Shown here: in pieces, positions 12,329 to 26,873 of the stretch | Position numbering within the stretch: position 1 is the stretch's first letter | Layout of the letters: each line of letters opens with the position of its first letter | Assembly: GCF_008831285.2 (NCBI RefSeq) | Contig: NC_045143.1 | Location: forward strand, 5,961,503-6,025,502 | Length of the DNA: 64,000 nucleotides | Reading direction: 5' to 3' | Origin: Nymphaea colorata | Taxonomy: Eukaryota > Streptophyta > Magnoliopsida > Nymphaeales > Nymphaeaceae | Made by a program: the position numbers and the translations under genes | The notes under the pieces: generated by a model | Database searches by the model: none | What the model saw: only the letters and a program-made list of their open reading frames with translations | Told to the model about the DNA's origin: nothing

Positions 12329-12754
12329 CTAGGCTAGCGACGGCGACGGCGACGGCGAGGGGCTGAGGATCCTTTTCCGGCCTTTCAGTTGCTTATGGCA
12401 CACAAGTTGCAGCTTCTTGGTGCGGTTGACGGGCAGGTTCAGGAAGTACTGCAGCCGGTGCAGGCAAAAGCGAGGGAGATCAAGCAGGCTCCGGCAGGCC
12501 GTCCTGCTCGGCACCTTCCCTTTCTCGGCGAACTGATAGTACTCCGAGGCATGGAAGCTCAGATTCTCCACACAGTCGACCACCGGCCTGAAATGCCGAG
12601 GGAAACGCTCCAAATCAGGCTCCTGGATCCTCGGCCCATCCCATGGCCACGGGAAACCCCACGCCCATGCTTGGGCCTGCTGCGCCAGCACCAGTGGAGC
12701 CAACACCAACCACGCCAACACCGCTGCCCGGCTGCTGCCCTTCATCTTCTCCAT
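12329..12754 (-). CDS. Small secreted cysteine protein, prolamin-like/ECA1-like
   Basis: A single-exon frame of 141 residues from the ATG at 12754 (MEKMKGSS; a second ATG at 12745 would give 138). The N-terminus is a clear signal peptide (AAVLAWLVLAPLVLAQQAQA). The mature part has four cysteines. Their spacing matches the plant prolamin-like (ECA1/EC1) fold: a first Cys (VVDC), an amphipathic stretch ending in a Gly, a Cys, nine residues, a Cys (RSLLDLPRF between), then 21 residues to the last Cys. The second Cys and the first of the usual CC pair are both missing, as if one disulfide had been lost. The tail is a short Ser-Pro repeat. Family members are secreted, often in gametes or ovules. 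The assignment rests on spacing only, so an unrelated secreted peptide is possible. Confidence 0.5.
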   Translation of the reverse strand: MEKMKGSSRAAVLAWLVLAPLVLAQQAQAWAWGFPWPWDGPRIQEPDLERFPRHFRPVVDCVENLSFHASEYYQFAEKGKVPSRTACRSLLDLPRFCLHRLQYFLNLPVNRTKKLQLVCHKQLKGRKRILSPSPSPSPSLA

Positions 12755-13998
12755 GCAAGTTACTTTCTCCAGACTCCCTGTGTACATACATATATGTAGG
12801 CTTTGGGCTGTGCCGTTCATATGCAGGAGCTACAACGTAAACTGATCTTCAGAATTATGGAGGTAAAGCTTTCATGGTGTCAAATGGTGCGTTTAGTTCT
12901 TGCAGGTTTCAATTGAGAACGTGAAACCAAGCCGATTCATTGAATATGGCATTTACATTCCAATTAGTTTAACGGCAAAAGGTCTAGTGTCAGTTTCAAG
13001 ATTTCATTAAAAGTATTCATAAGTTGTTGTTAAAAGTGCCAGGAACTGTCCTCGATTGCGTTCTAGTAATAAATTTTTAATTTTTAATCATCTAACAAAT
13101 TATATATATATATATATATAAAAAGCCTTGCCCCAAGAAAACAAACAATAAAACGGAACATGCATATAAGAAAATTAACTTTTTCATATGATAGGTGTTC
13201 GTTTCCAGTTTAGTTTCATGCTTTTTTGTGAGATTCAATTTGATATTGTGCTAATTGATGCTCATATTTATCGGCAGTTTGAGGTCAACCATGAATTCGC
13301 TAAATGGACATGAATCGACTGTTTCATCTCAGACTTCGCTAATATGCAAGGTAACAATAATGTAAAACATTTCTTTTGTTGAAAAGACGCCATTGGCGGC
13401 ATGAAGAACATTTTGTTATTGTTTTATGAATCTTACTAAATATATTAATGAACTACTTGTCCAAGTATATCCTGAATTTGTTCCAATATTTGTAGCAGAT
13501 TCATAAAAAAAAGTTACAAGCAAAAATGCTTCGATAATGATATACCATAGAAAAGTTGGTTGATAAAGAGTTCAAGCTTCTTTTATATATGTTAACTTGA
13601 ACATAAACTATTCCTTTTTAAATCTAGGGGCAGTCGGTCCGCCCACTTGATTTGATAGGTTAATTTTGTGACATTTACATTTGAAAAAGTTCAAATATTT
13701 TAACATTATTCCATACATTCTTTTATTCAAAACTAAGTAAAATAAAATCCGAACCGAAAGCTGCTGAAAAACCCTTTGATTTGAGCGTATTTCTATATAA
13801 ATGAAGGAAGAGGGGAAGAAAAAAAACTAACTTCAATTCAATGACTAGAGCATTTGATAATAAAGTTAATAAGTTTTTGAATCAAACCAGCTAAACTTGC
13901 CAATTCGGCAAAACATATATTCATTAAAAAACATAAATGAAAAAATGTAAAAGAAGTGACTAAAAAATTATTCATATTTGAAAAATAATAAAAAATGA

Positions 13999-14004
13999 CA
14001 CGTG
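13999..14004. promoter_or_regulatory. G-box (CACGTG) upstream of ELF3
   Basis: A CACGTG core in 'gacacgtgac', about 1.1 kb before the ELF3 start codon. G-boxes bind bHLH/bZIP factors, including PIF/HY5-type light regulators. One hexamer is weak evidence. Confidence 0.3.
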
Positions 14005-14400
14005 ACGCTTCTATATCAGCCGCTAAATCAAATTGGTTCCCTGCTAATTCCATTAAAATCGAGGCCAATTTTTATAACATTAATAACAATTTGGGGAGAC
14101 CTAGCATCTCCTAAGAAATATCAGAGCTCGCAAATTATTTTTTAAAATAATTTCAAAATAAAACATCACCATCACGGCAGGAGTAGAGCCATGGGATCAC
14201 CTATTTATTTTTTAAATTTTGTATTTAAATTTAAATTTTTTTATTTATATAAAGATTTGAAAAATTATATTTTTGGTCTTTGTTAAATATTCAAAATATA
14301 AAAAAAAACCTTAAATAGAGTTTCGTCTTAAAGTTTTTTGTCATAAAAAAATTGAAATGATTTGTATGAAAACCAAAATTAAGAGTACGTAGATCTATAT

Positions 14401-14408
14401 AAAAATCT
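14401..14408 (+). promoter_or_regulatory. Possible CCA1-binding site upstream of ELF3
   Basis: The octamer AAAAATCT, the classical CCA1-binding site, lies about 710 bp before the ELF3 start codon. CCA1 is known to repress ELF3 in Arabidopsis. In AT-rich sequence the octamer can occur by chance. Confidence 0.3.
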
Positions 14409-15050
14409 TCTGCGGTTGAATAGAATCTTGGAGTATTATGACTAAAAAGACTGTAAGGAATACAGTCTATGGTCAGGAAAATAAAAAACAATTATTATAT
14501 ATATATATATATTTATATACTCTTTCTCTTTCTAAAAACTGGGGGCCGCAACCCTCTGTCTTAGGATCACTTTTTTTTTTTTAAGTAGGGCACGTTACAA
14601 AGAACACCTAACTCTTGCGATCCTCTCTCTAGATGAGTTCACCAATGGGGACTGAGATTTAGGAGACAATCGTTTCCCTCTCGAGGGGCCGTTGATCATG
14701 GAGATCGGACGCTGCTGCTTCGGTATCTATCTCTTTCTCTCTCTAAATCCACCTGCCAACGTAGGTGGCGGGAAGGGAGGCCCCAGCTTGCACGCTTTTT
14801 GAGCGACGTGTAAGGGATGAGTTTCCAACTTGGCATTTGCGAAACCGCCTTCACCCAAATCCCTTGTGCCCTTCTCTCTCTCTTTCTATCTTTCCGAGTT
14901 CCCTTACTGGTCGCTCCTCCCTTCTTTCTCTCTCTCTCCTCCCCCTTAGATATTATGCCTCTTTTTTCTCTCACTTAGATATTCTCTCTCTCTCTCTCTC
15001 CCTCTCCACCACATCCTCCGTTGCCTTTTGGGCAGTGAGCTTCTCCAGAG

Positions 15051-15083
15051 ATGGGTTGTGTTGTTTGGATTCCTCTGGTGTAG
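15051..15083 (+). promoter_or_regulatory. Short uORF before ELF3
   Basis: An ATG at 15051 opens a ten-codon frame ([10 protein letters not shown]) that stops at 15081-15083, 31 bases before the ELF3 ATG. If the transcript starts upstream of 15051, this uORF could lower ELF3 translation. The transcript start is not known. Confidence 0.35.
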
Positions 15084-15115
15084 AAGAAGAAGAAGAAGAA
15101 GAAGAAGAAGAAGAA
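15083..15115 (+). repeat. (GAA)n run abutting the ELF3 start codon
   Basis: About eleven GAA units end directly in the ELF3 ATG (gaATGAAG). The run begins inside the stop codon of the short uORF. Its length is likely to vary between individuals. Confidence 0.9.
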
Positions 15116-17974
15116 TGAAGGGTGGGAAAGAAGACGGGGAGAAATTAATGGGTCCTCTCTTCCCTCGTCTGCACGTCAATGACACTGCGGATAAGGGAGG
15201 GCCGAGGGCTCCCCCCAGGAACAAAATGGCTCTCTACGAGCAGCTCAGCATCCCCTCCCAGAGGTACGGCTCATCCGCCTCATCGGCGCCCGTCCCTCTT
15301 CACAACAACGGGGCTCTGTTCTCTCCTGCGGCCTCCAGCCAGGTGAATCGCATCCTTAAGCAACCCACGTCTTTCCATTTCGGTTGGTCCTTTCTTATGA
15401 TGCTTTGTTCTGATGGAAACCTCATGGTGTCTCTTTCTTCTGCTAAAGCTGAAGTTGGTTGGTGGTGGGATTCGTACCTTTTGGGATATAACCATCGCGA
15501 ATTTTGGGGAAACGCGAATATTTGAGAAAATTTGACCTCCAGACTTCGTTTTTCTTATCGTGGTGAAATTTTATGATGGTATAGCGTTGTTCGGTCAGTT
15601 TGCTCATTAGGAGTTTTGGGGAAAGTATGCGTGATGTTAATACTTTCATGGTTCGCCTATTGTTGCAAATTGGTGCGGTAGCTATTTTATTTATAGGAAT
15701 TTAAGGGGCAATTAGGCATACTTTTAACCTTCTTGTATGTTTGGTTGTTCTAATTCTGTGAGGTGGAATGTGTTATCACCTATTTTTATTTCTTTAATTA
15801 TTTTTATGGAGAACGTGGAAAAATTTGTTCATATTTATCAATATCTGTCACCATGGTTGCTTTTGCTGCTCATGTATCATTAATTTAGAATTGGAGTAAA
15901 CCATGGTCATATTATGCTGTGTGTCTGTTTTCAATAATTTTCCTCCTGAGAGCTTAGTCAATTGCTTAATTATGAGGATGATCTGATGGCAATAATGCTC
16001 AGTTTAGGAAATCTGATGAAATAATGAGAAGCCCCTTAATCAGTTGATAGGAACATTTTGGTTATCCCCATGTATGCATAGTCTATTTCCATGATTCACT
16101 TTGAGGACTTTTCAGATACTCTCTTGTTTTTCTGCCTTTGTAGTTTTGATCTTGATGCTTTCCATAACATCTGGTTTTGGCATCTTTGCAGGGCTGTGGT
16201 CATGATAGGACTCTTTTTCAATCATTTTATGCCCAAAAAGCACCATCCTATTCAACAGACAAGGTTAACTCACGCTCTTCTGATGGAGTAAGTGGTAATG
16301 CAGCGTCTGTCAGTTTGGAACCAAAGTTTGTGAAGAACATGAGCTTTAAGGCATCAAATGTTGGCCGTGCATCCTCCGCAGTGGAACACACTTCATTTCA
16401 CCGGCATGATGCCTCCAACAAAAGGGACTTAGGTGGGAGAAAAGACAGAGATGATGATGATTTCATGGTTCCCACATTAGCTGACCCTGGGACTGTAACT
16501 AAGGAGAAAGTGGATCTGACTCTTCCTCCTGCATATTCAGGTCATTGCGCTGCTACTGAAAGCAGCAATCCTCCAAAGCACATAGCTAATAGTTGCAGTT
16601 GTGCAACGGAAATGCAGAAATCTGAAGATAAATCTGGAAAAAAATCAAATAACTTGAGCAAAAAGTTAATATCTTCTGGCGATCCTGCTGATTATGCAAA
16701 CTGTCCAGCTGAAGGGAAACAAAATGGATCTGGGCTTGCTGTACATTCCATTGAGAAGATTGCATCAACTCCACTTGCAGAAGTAATACTTTCAGAACGG
16801 CCTAGATATGTGAAATGCTCACTTAGTCGAGACCGTCTATGTGGTCCTTCAAATGGTGTAGGATCAATGTGTAATGAACCAGGCTCTTGTCCAGACTCTA
16901 GGTGTGAACGACCATTGGGTGACAATGGTTGCAGTAATGAAGCCTCAACCAAGGCCAGAAGCAAGACTGATATTGATATGTCTGAAAGAGGAGGCTTCTT
17001 GAAGATAAGAAATGAACACCCATCTAGTGAATCACCTGCTAATAGCAATGAAAGTCCTAGTGAAAATAAAACAAGTGGTAAAGTGCAACCAGGTGATAAA
17101 GATAGAAATGATGATGCATCTGAAACATCCATGCTGGACACAGTGTCAGGCCTGGAAATATCTCCTGATGACATTGTAGGGGTCATCGGTCCAAAGCAAT
17201 TCTGGAAAGCAAGAAGAGCAATGGTAAAGTGAGTATCCATCTTCTACCAACTTGCAGTTTCAGTTGAATCTGACTACAGTCTCAACCTCTGGCTCATTTT
17301 CAAAGTATCTGAATTAATTAAATTATTTTTTTTTGACACATCGGTAGAGCTAACTTTTCTATAAACAGTTGCTTTCACATGTATGAGGGTCTCAAGTTCA
17401 TGCATGTAGATGGCTTTCCAGAGTCTAAACGTGAAAATTTTATCTTGAGTGATTTGGTGTTATCCTAAAGACTTAAACATGTCCTACCACACAAATATCA
17501 AAAAATTTCAAAAGGGTCGGTCATGCAACCTTGTACACTATTCTGCTATTTATGTGGTATTCATGCTTATCTCAGTTTCTATCTGTTACGGTTTCATCAA
17601 ATTTCTGGAAATCATTGTTTCTTGTATATAAACTTATGACTACAATTAGTGCATGAGCTGGTATACTGATTTGCTCTTTTCCTGTAGTTACCTTGTGTTC
17701 ATGTTGTTAATGGATTTGATGATCACAATGTCCATAATTTGCCTTGTGGGCTTCTTAGTGGATCCTTCTCTGAGTTGTATCATATTATATGATCTAGTCA
17801 GACTGGAGAATGTATCTATCAACCTTATCTACCATGACCCTTCAGACCAGTTAGGTTGAGTAAGTGATACAGTCTGATGTAATTGGAAGCGATACACTTT
17901 CCTTTGTAGCACTTAAATGAGCTTATTTTCATTTGTTCAAATCTAATCCTGGCTGCTGGACCAATAATATTAGT

Positions 17975-18009
<35 letters not shown>

Positions 18010-21000
18010 ATGCATATCTGCAAATGCATGTTGTTGTGTATTTGTGGTTCTTAGACCCCAAATCTTCATTACACGATTGCATTATAATATCCTGGTTTTT
18101 GGCTTTTTTGAAAATGATAATACATCCTATTATGTTCTGACTTGGTCCAATCTTGAATCCAGTTTTTGGTCTTCTTGCTAAGGTAGACAGCCTTGTACGC
18201 TCTTCATTTACAATGTCTCGCAGTAATCCTTGACTAATATGGAAAAACCTGCCTACTACTACCGGTCATGTTCAGCTGTATTTATCACTTAAAACTTAAA
18301 AGTATCTATTTGTCATTGTAAAGGATCAAGTACATCTGTAACAATTAATTATTTCAAAGTCTGCTGCCACTATGCTAAAGTGTGTGGGTTGGTAATGTTC
18401 TTCTTGGTCCTAATGGAACAGAATGCAGCCTATGGGTATTAACGTTTGAAGTTTTTCTCTCAATAAACGTAGGTGACTCCATGTATTAAAATGATCCCCA
18501 GATGCCTTTCAAATGAAGGCACCCATTATAGCGCATTCTTTCTGTTTCCTTTTGTTGTTTGTGGATAAATCTTCTTTATAAGTCCTGTTGGATCCTTGGC
18601 GGACTAAAGCCATGTACTTAGGAAATCAAGCTACATGAATTGTTTAGTGCTGGGTTGGTTGATAGGCAACACAAGAATGTGAAGGGAAGCTGCTTTGCAA
18701 GAGCAAATGAAATGCGTAATGTAGGTATTGAGTGGTGTAAGGCTACTTCACTGCAAAAGGATATACTAAAAAAGAAGATGGGTTAGATTCAATAAAATAT
18801 TGAGCCAGGTTATATGCATAGAGCAATATGGATGGTTTGATCTCTTTTTGACACTCTTAGCAAGTTTTCCAGTTATATGTCAAGAATGTATGCCTGCATA
18901 GATTTCATGAAGGGGGTTCCTGTGGACTATCTTTTTAGCTGTCCTAAACTGCCACATACAGTCTTGATCATAGAGAAGGCATGCCAAACTGGGATCTAAT
19001 GATTTGGCTTGAGATTTTGGCCAGATTCTTCATTTGTTTATATTTCTCCTTGAAAGGCTAAGTGCATATTAGTGTCCAACGGTTGTAATACCCCAAGAAC
19101 AGCTACTTTCTTGTTTTTGTAGGCAAGATGTCTAGAATTGGAAGTTCAGAAAGTCGGTTATAGGTTCCCAATGAAGGATTTTGGTATGTCAGTTCTACAG
19201 GAACATCAGTCGCTCCTCATTTATTACTTTATATGGTGCCAAATGAATTCTCTGGAGTCAGTTTTTGTTCCTTCAATAATAATGCTGGAAGGTGGCCATT
19301 CTATATCATGTTACTTACTTGTAGTGTTTATTTTCTTTTCTCTTGCTCTTTCTTCCTGGGGCAAGCAATTTTTTGAGATGGAAATTTAGTTACAGACTGG
19401 TTGCTGCATCTATTTAGGCAGGTATATCTATCTGGAATTAATCCATCATTGAGCATCAATGTGCAGTCAAGATGAGCTTGAGGAGAAGAAAGTTGCTTCT
19501 GCATGGACAAGAAATAATAAAAAAAAAAGCGAAAAAAAGTCGGGTAGAGTCAAGAATGAGGTTGAGGAGTAAAAAGTTGCTTTTGCATGGACAAGAAATT
19601 AAAAGAGGAAAAGGAAATAAGATTGAGTAGGTAAGAAAATTATTCTTCTGCCATTGAAATATTAAGTGATGAATATGTGATGAATGATGAACAACAATAT
19701 TAAGTGTCACGAGACTCTGCTGAAGGCTGTGGGAGTGCAAAATAGGTTATGCAACTGTTACGGTCTCATTGGGGTCAATGATCTATTGCTAGTAGAGCCT
19801 GATTAGGTGACAGGAAGCGGTTCTTATTGAGGAATGGAGAACTAGCTGGTGAGAGACGCACAACGAGTACTATGAGTTCCATGGTTAGAAGCGTAGGTTT
19901 TGGATTTTGATGCCAGCATCATTTGCAAGAAATATGGGGCCTGATATCTGGATTCTTTCCTTTAACTGGATCATCCACAAGTTCATTCTACTGAAAAAGC
20001 TTTAAATATAGGTGTTGTATGGTTCTGTATTAGTTGAGAATTACTGTCTTTGAGATTAATGGCTGAACTTCTGCAGCTGAATTTTTCTGTATCCTTGTAC
20101 GAAAGGTGAGGTACATGGAAGACAATTACTTTTCCAGATCAGAAACTAAAGTAGTGGATGGCTTGTTAGCGCTAAAGATGATCTAAAAGTTCATCCTAGA
20201 TGTACCATCTACCTTGGATGGAGCAGGAGCACTTCTATGTAGATTTGTATGTTTTCCTTGTCAGTAGGCTGCTGTGGCTTGTTATTCCCTTATTGCACAT
20301 AAGAGGGGTTCTCTGTAGTGCTCTATCAGGATTTTTTGATTTGTTTGTTTTATTTGTGGTGTTGTTCTTATAAGTGAAGCTTCCCTATTGCATGCTTTTG
20401 GTTTGACTGTTTAGGACAGGTAAGGGATGTTCCACAGGAACCCCTTCATGAAAATCTGTGCAGGCAAACGTTCTTGGCATATAATAGGAAAAGTTTGCTA
20501 TAAGTGTTAACAAGTGATCAAACTATAACCTGGCTCAAGATTTCATTGAACCCCATTTTCTTTTTGAGTAGAGCCTTTTCCAATGGATTAGCCTTACACC
20601 ACTCAATATCTACATTAAGCCTTTCATTTGCTGTTCAGTTTTTTGAAGATTTCTTTTTTAATTTCTTTTGTGGTTCTTACAAACGAAGATCTGGTAAACA
20701 AGCTTCCCAATTGCATTTCGTTGAAAGGCTTTTGGTTTGACTACACCCTTTAACACAGTGATTAGAGTTGGTCTATTCCTTGCGTAAAGGCGGATTGAAG
20801 GAAAATAGAACACAAATTGAATGAAAGAAAATAAAGGCAAGGGAATTAACAAAGGAAAATTAGGACAATAATTCTTGATCTCTTCAATAATGTCTTGAAA
20901 GAACTCACATGCCCTTAAATAGGGCTTGTAAACAATTTGGATCTTTTGGATCCAAGACGGACCAAATAGAAGGTCCAGCCACAATGAAAACAACTAAAAT

Positions 21001-22470
21001 AATTCCAAAATGAATCTATCTAAAGATCAACTCCACTCATATCAGCTCTTCGTCACCTTTTAAGCAGCACTTGCTAACTTCTCTGTTGTAATGCCATGTG
21101 AAACTTGTTTCTTGTGTGCTTCCAGCTTTTGTGGAACAGACGAACTTTCCCATAATTCTGTCTGATATTTATACTCTGTGAACATCTTTTTGGTTTCCTG
21201 TGTTATTAACCTTTTGATCTTCCTTTGGTGGTGGGACAGTAACTACCAACTGCAGACCTGATCTAATCTGTTTCCATATTCTGTGACAGCCAACAGAGGC
21301 TCTTTTCTGTTCAAGTGTTTGAATTGCATAGGTTAATAAAGGTCAATTTCTTAACCTTCCTTCCCATTTTCTTTTTTTGTTGGAAACGACATCATCCCTA
21401 GCTACATTTTCTATGAGCAGGTTCAGAAATTATTTGCTGGGTCTCCACACTTGTTACTGGAGGATGAATTGTACTTGACAATTCCATCAAAAAAGGCAGC
21501 AGATAGTAAAATTCTTTCTGATTTGAATTCAAAACCACAACCACCAATTGTCAAACAGAACGAAGTGCCTCCAGAAGTTAGCGAGACTGCCAAGTTTCCA
21601 ACTGCAGGGAAACCAGTTTCATCTGTTGGTGATGGCATTACGAAAAAAGAACTTACTAATCAAGCATCGAGCAATGGACATTGTAATGGTCCGCAGGACC
21701 CAGCGGCTGCTGATGGCAGAAATACAGCTTGGTGCTTTCCTCCAATGGGTACTCAGTGGCTAGTCCCTGTTATGTCTCCTTCGGAGGGGCTTATCTACAA
21801 GCCTATTGCAGGCCCATGTCCTCCTGCTGGTGGACTTATGTCTCCGGTTTATAGTACTTGTACCCCTTTAGGTCTTCCTGTCATCGGTGACTTAAATAAT
21901 TCGGCTTATGTGCTCCCACCGTCCCAACAGGGTGGCATTGCAATTTTACCACCAGGTGCACAAGGCTACTTTCCACCATACGGCGTTGATGTTGTTAACC
22001 CAATGCTTTCTGGTAGGATGCCTTGTGAACAAGCTAATGCCCCCCCTGGTAACCTGTCACATAGTCAAGCCGAGCAGTCCTCAGCTGCAGAGGCTAACAT
22101 GAACATGCATTCTCGAGGCTCCTGCAACATGTCCAGCCGAAAGGGCGATGCATTCTCCTGTCACAATGTAAAATTCCAGGCCCGCAAGGAGAGCGAATTC
22201 CAAGGGAGTTCTGCAAGCACTCCAAGCATCCGTTTTGAGAAGATGAAGGAGGCAGCAGGTCAGGCATCTGAGGGACGGGATTCTGTACAGCTTCTTCCCC
22301 AAACTCCAGCGGCAGTGGACAATCTGGATAGGAGGGGACATGCAGAGAGTGGCGAGCATCATAGTAGAGTGATCAAAGTCGTGCCACATAATCCTTTGAC
22401 CGCATCAGAGTCTGCAGCAAGAATATTTCGGTCAATTCAGAAGGAGCGGCAACGGTATGACTCGTTGTAA
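15115..22470 (+). CDS. ELF3: EARLY FLOWERING 3 (ELF3), evening-complex scaffold
   Basis: Four exons: 15115-15342, 16192-17228, 21290-21341 and 21421-22470; 2367 nt, 788 residues (Arabidopsis about 695), with exon phases like Arabidopsis ELF3. Family blocks are clear: [19 protein letters not shown] (from about 16) and [35 protein letters not shown] before the 52-nt exon 3, which encodes [35 protein letters not shown] (about 550-567); and the C-terminal RVIKVVPHN and [20 protein letters not shown]3 bridges ELF4 and the DNA-binding protein LUX in the nuclear evening complex, gating light and temperature input to the circadian clock. The C-terminal third, glutamine-rich in Arabidopsis, has no polyglutamine tract here. 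Exon 3 was found by splice signals plus the conserved QQR..VQ.FELHRL motif. Confidence 0.95.
17229..21289 (+). other. Large third intron region of ELF3
   Basis: This 4061-bp intron lies between exons 2 and 3 (donor gtgagt at 17229, acceptor gacag at 21289) and makes up over half of the gene. It contains a TG microsatellite (17978-18008), a duplicated segment of about 45 bp (near 19468 and 19556, sharing 'gcatggacaagaaat') and two related blocks ending 'cttttggtttgact' (about 20395 and 20728). I see no coding sequence in it. Confidence 0.8.
17978..18008. repeat. (TG)n microsatellite in ELF3 intron
   Basis: About 15 uninterrupted TG units inside the large ELF3 intron. Confidence 0.95.
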
Positions 22471-24667
<2,197 letters not shown>

Positions 24668-24719
24668 TTGTCCAGTCAGAAACATTTCTACGTTTCCAAA
24701 GAGAGACAGGTTGAGGGTA

Positions 24720-25640
24720 ATGATGCATCCGGAAGAAGAAGCATCTTCCTTGATGTCAAACAGGTTATCTAACAACCGCCTTCCGTCTGCCGAAGCCGAT
24801 GATGCGGTGAACAGGTCGGAGGAGACATGGCTGTGGGAACAAGTGAAGCAGGAGACCAAGCAGGACGCGCAAGCAGAGCCTGCCGTGGCCAGCTTCCTCT
24901 TCTCCACCGTCCTCTCCCACCCATCACTCATGCACTGTCTTGCCTTCCACCTGGGCAACAAGCTCTCATCCTCCACCTTACTCCCCACTCTCCTGTACAA
25001 CCTCTTCTTCGAGTCCTTCACCAACGCCGACGTCCGGCGTGCCGTCGTCGCAGACCTCAAGGCCGTCCGTCTCCGCGACCCCTCCTGCCGCTCCTACTCC
25101 CACTGCCTCCTCTACTACAAGGGCTTCCTCGCTCTCCAAGCTCACCGCGTCACGCGCCGCCTTTGGCTCCAGGACCGCCCTTCTCTCGCGCTCTCCCTCC
25201 AGTCCCGAATTTCCGACGTCTTCGCCGTGGACATACACCCCGGTGCCTGCATCGGCTCGGGAGTGCTACTCGATCACGCCACCGGAATCGTAATCGGAGA
25301 AACTACCGTCATCGGAAACAATGTGTCACTGCTGCACCATGTCACGCTTGGCGGGACCGGTAAGCAGGCTGGTGACAGGCATCCGAAGGTTGGCGACGGA
25401 GTCCTGATCGGTGCGGCAGCCACCCTAGTCGGAAATGTCAAGATCGGAGAGGGGGCCAAGATCGGCCCTGGCTCGGTGGTGCTGACCGACGTGCCGGCCT
25501 GGACTACTGCAATCGGGAACCCGGCTAGGGTGGTCGGAGGAAAAGGAAACCCGGTCGCGCACAGTGATGCTCCTGGGGAGAGCATGGATCACACTTCCTT
25601 CGTTGTCCAATGGTCAGAGTCCAGAGACCAGGTGATCTAA
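24720..25640 (+). CDS. SAT: Serine O-acetyltransferase (cysteine biosynthesis)
   Basis: An intronless gene of 306 residues that makes O-acetylserine from serine and acetyl-CoA, the committed step to cysteine. The N-terminal helical SATase domain (about 37-140, EETWLWEQVKQET onward) is followed by a left-handed beta-helix (about 170-272) with hexapeptide repeats. The catalytic pair corresponding to E. coli Asp143/His158 is present as Asp171 (VDIHPGA) and His186 (LDHATGIVIGE). The C-terminus keeps the plant signature MDHTSF and ends in Ile, the residue that inserts into O-acetylserine(thiol)lyase in the cysteine synthase complex. There is no obvious transit peptide, so a cytosolic SERAT is most likely, but this is inferred. 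The first ATG of an adjacent pair (24720, 24723) was taken as the start. Coding GC is far above the surroundings. Confidence 0.93.
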   Translation: MMHPEEEASSLMSNRLSNNRLPSAEADDAVNRSEETWLWEQVKQETKQDAQAEPAVASFLFSTVLSHPSLMHCLAFHLGNKLSSSTLLPTLLYNLFFESFTNADVRRAVVADLKAVRLRDPSCRSYSHCLLYYKGFLALQAHRVTRRLWLQDRPSLALSLQSRISDVFAVDIHPGACIGSGVLLDHATGIVIGETTVIGNNVSLLHHVTLGGTGKQAGDRHPKVGDGVLIGAAATLVGNVKIGEGAKIGPGSVVLTDVPAWTTAIGNPARVVGGKGNPVAHSDAPGESMDHTSFVVQWSESRDQVI

Positions 25641-26873
25641 AACATGATCAGTTCTTTCATGGTGCTGTTCTCGTAAGTCTTGGTCGATCGACCGGTGCTT
25701 GCTGGAGGTTTTCTTATTTTCAAAGTTTCCTTTGATCCGAAAAAAGGAAAATCATGAACTTGGTAGCGATTCAAGTGATGCCAGAAGCAGAATACTTAAA
25801 TCTGGTTTGTGTTTTGGTTCCTTCTTTTAGTCTAACTTCCTCAATCCAGAGGAAGCAGACAGGTTATGATTTTGCTGTTTCTGTTGTGTAAACATAATCA
25901 ATTGTCGTGATGACACAGAAGATATGTTAATGATAATGACATGTTTTCTCTGACGTCTGATGTGATGTTTGTACAATTATGGGTGAGCAAAACTTCGTGG
26001 TAAACCACTTTGTTAATGTCATCAAGTTGGAGATGTCATGAGTTTTAAATCACATACGAGCTTGCATTCCTTTTGATAAAGCAAAATCATTCTTGTACTG
26101 GTGAAGTTATGCGCATTTCAACTATGTTAGGTGCCTATGAAAAACTTTAGTAATTTCAATTATTTTCTTATCACCAGCGTTATGGCAATGAAAGTGCAAG
26201 AAAATTGCTTGGTGTAGGCACTGGTAGGTTGAAACGTTTCAGGGCTTTATATTTATAAAGTTGGAGAATGGATGGAAAAGTGAGGTAATTTGAGTTGCTG
26301 GAAGTCGTATCAATTAAATAATATATCTTTCAAATTTAATTAATTGCGCATTGCACCTATACTGATCATGGTACTGGATTTAAAAGACATTTTATCTTAT
26401 AATAACGGTAACCTGTGATTATCACCAAGTAATAGGATCTTATGAGCTCTTGAAACCCATCAGTTCATGTGCCCTTCCATGAGTCTGAATCCTTATCCCT
26501 GATGGGGAACAGAAACCTCATGGGATGTTACACAAGCTGCTAGGTGAGCCAGGTAGTTTTCTGCAAATTAGAACTCGGTTGTTTTTTTTGTTTTAGGTTT
26601 CTAGCTAGAGTCCATTCAGCTAATGGGGTTCTATCTGGATCTCTGTGATCTGTATGAGGAATAAATCCAAAAGTTAAAATTCTTAACCATCTATCAGGTT
26701 TCAATCGACCTTCTTTCTCGTTTCAGCTAATGATCTAATTTAATGTTAAAATTCTAATGCTCTAGGTCCTTAGCAATATTGCATGTTCAGGCTCAATACT
26801 AGTAAAGTGCTAAGGCGTCCCACGTCACAACAAGAACAACAAGTTCTCTTTTCCTAAAAATATTAGCACCTTT

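Larger units (their letters stand above)
12755..15050. other. Spacer and ELF3 upstream region
   Basis: No supported gene. 12.8-14.5 kb is strongly AT-rich with a TA run (13101-13121). From about 14.6 kb the sequence becomes more GC-rich and then CT-rich, typical of a plant promoter and 5' leader leading into ELF3. Confidence 0.6.

Noticed and set aside
12389-12799. 136-codon plus-strand open frame over the small secreted gene
   Set aside because: Pro/Arg/Gln-rich shadow of the GC-rich minus-strand gene, which has the signal peptide and cysteine spacing.
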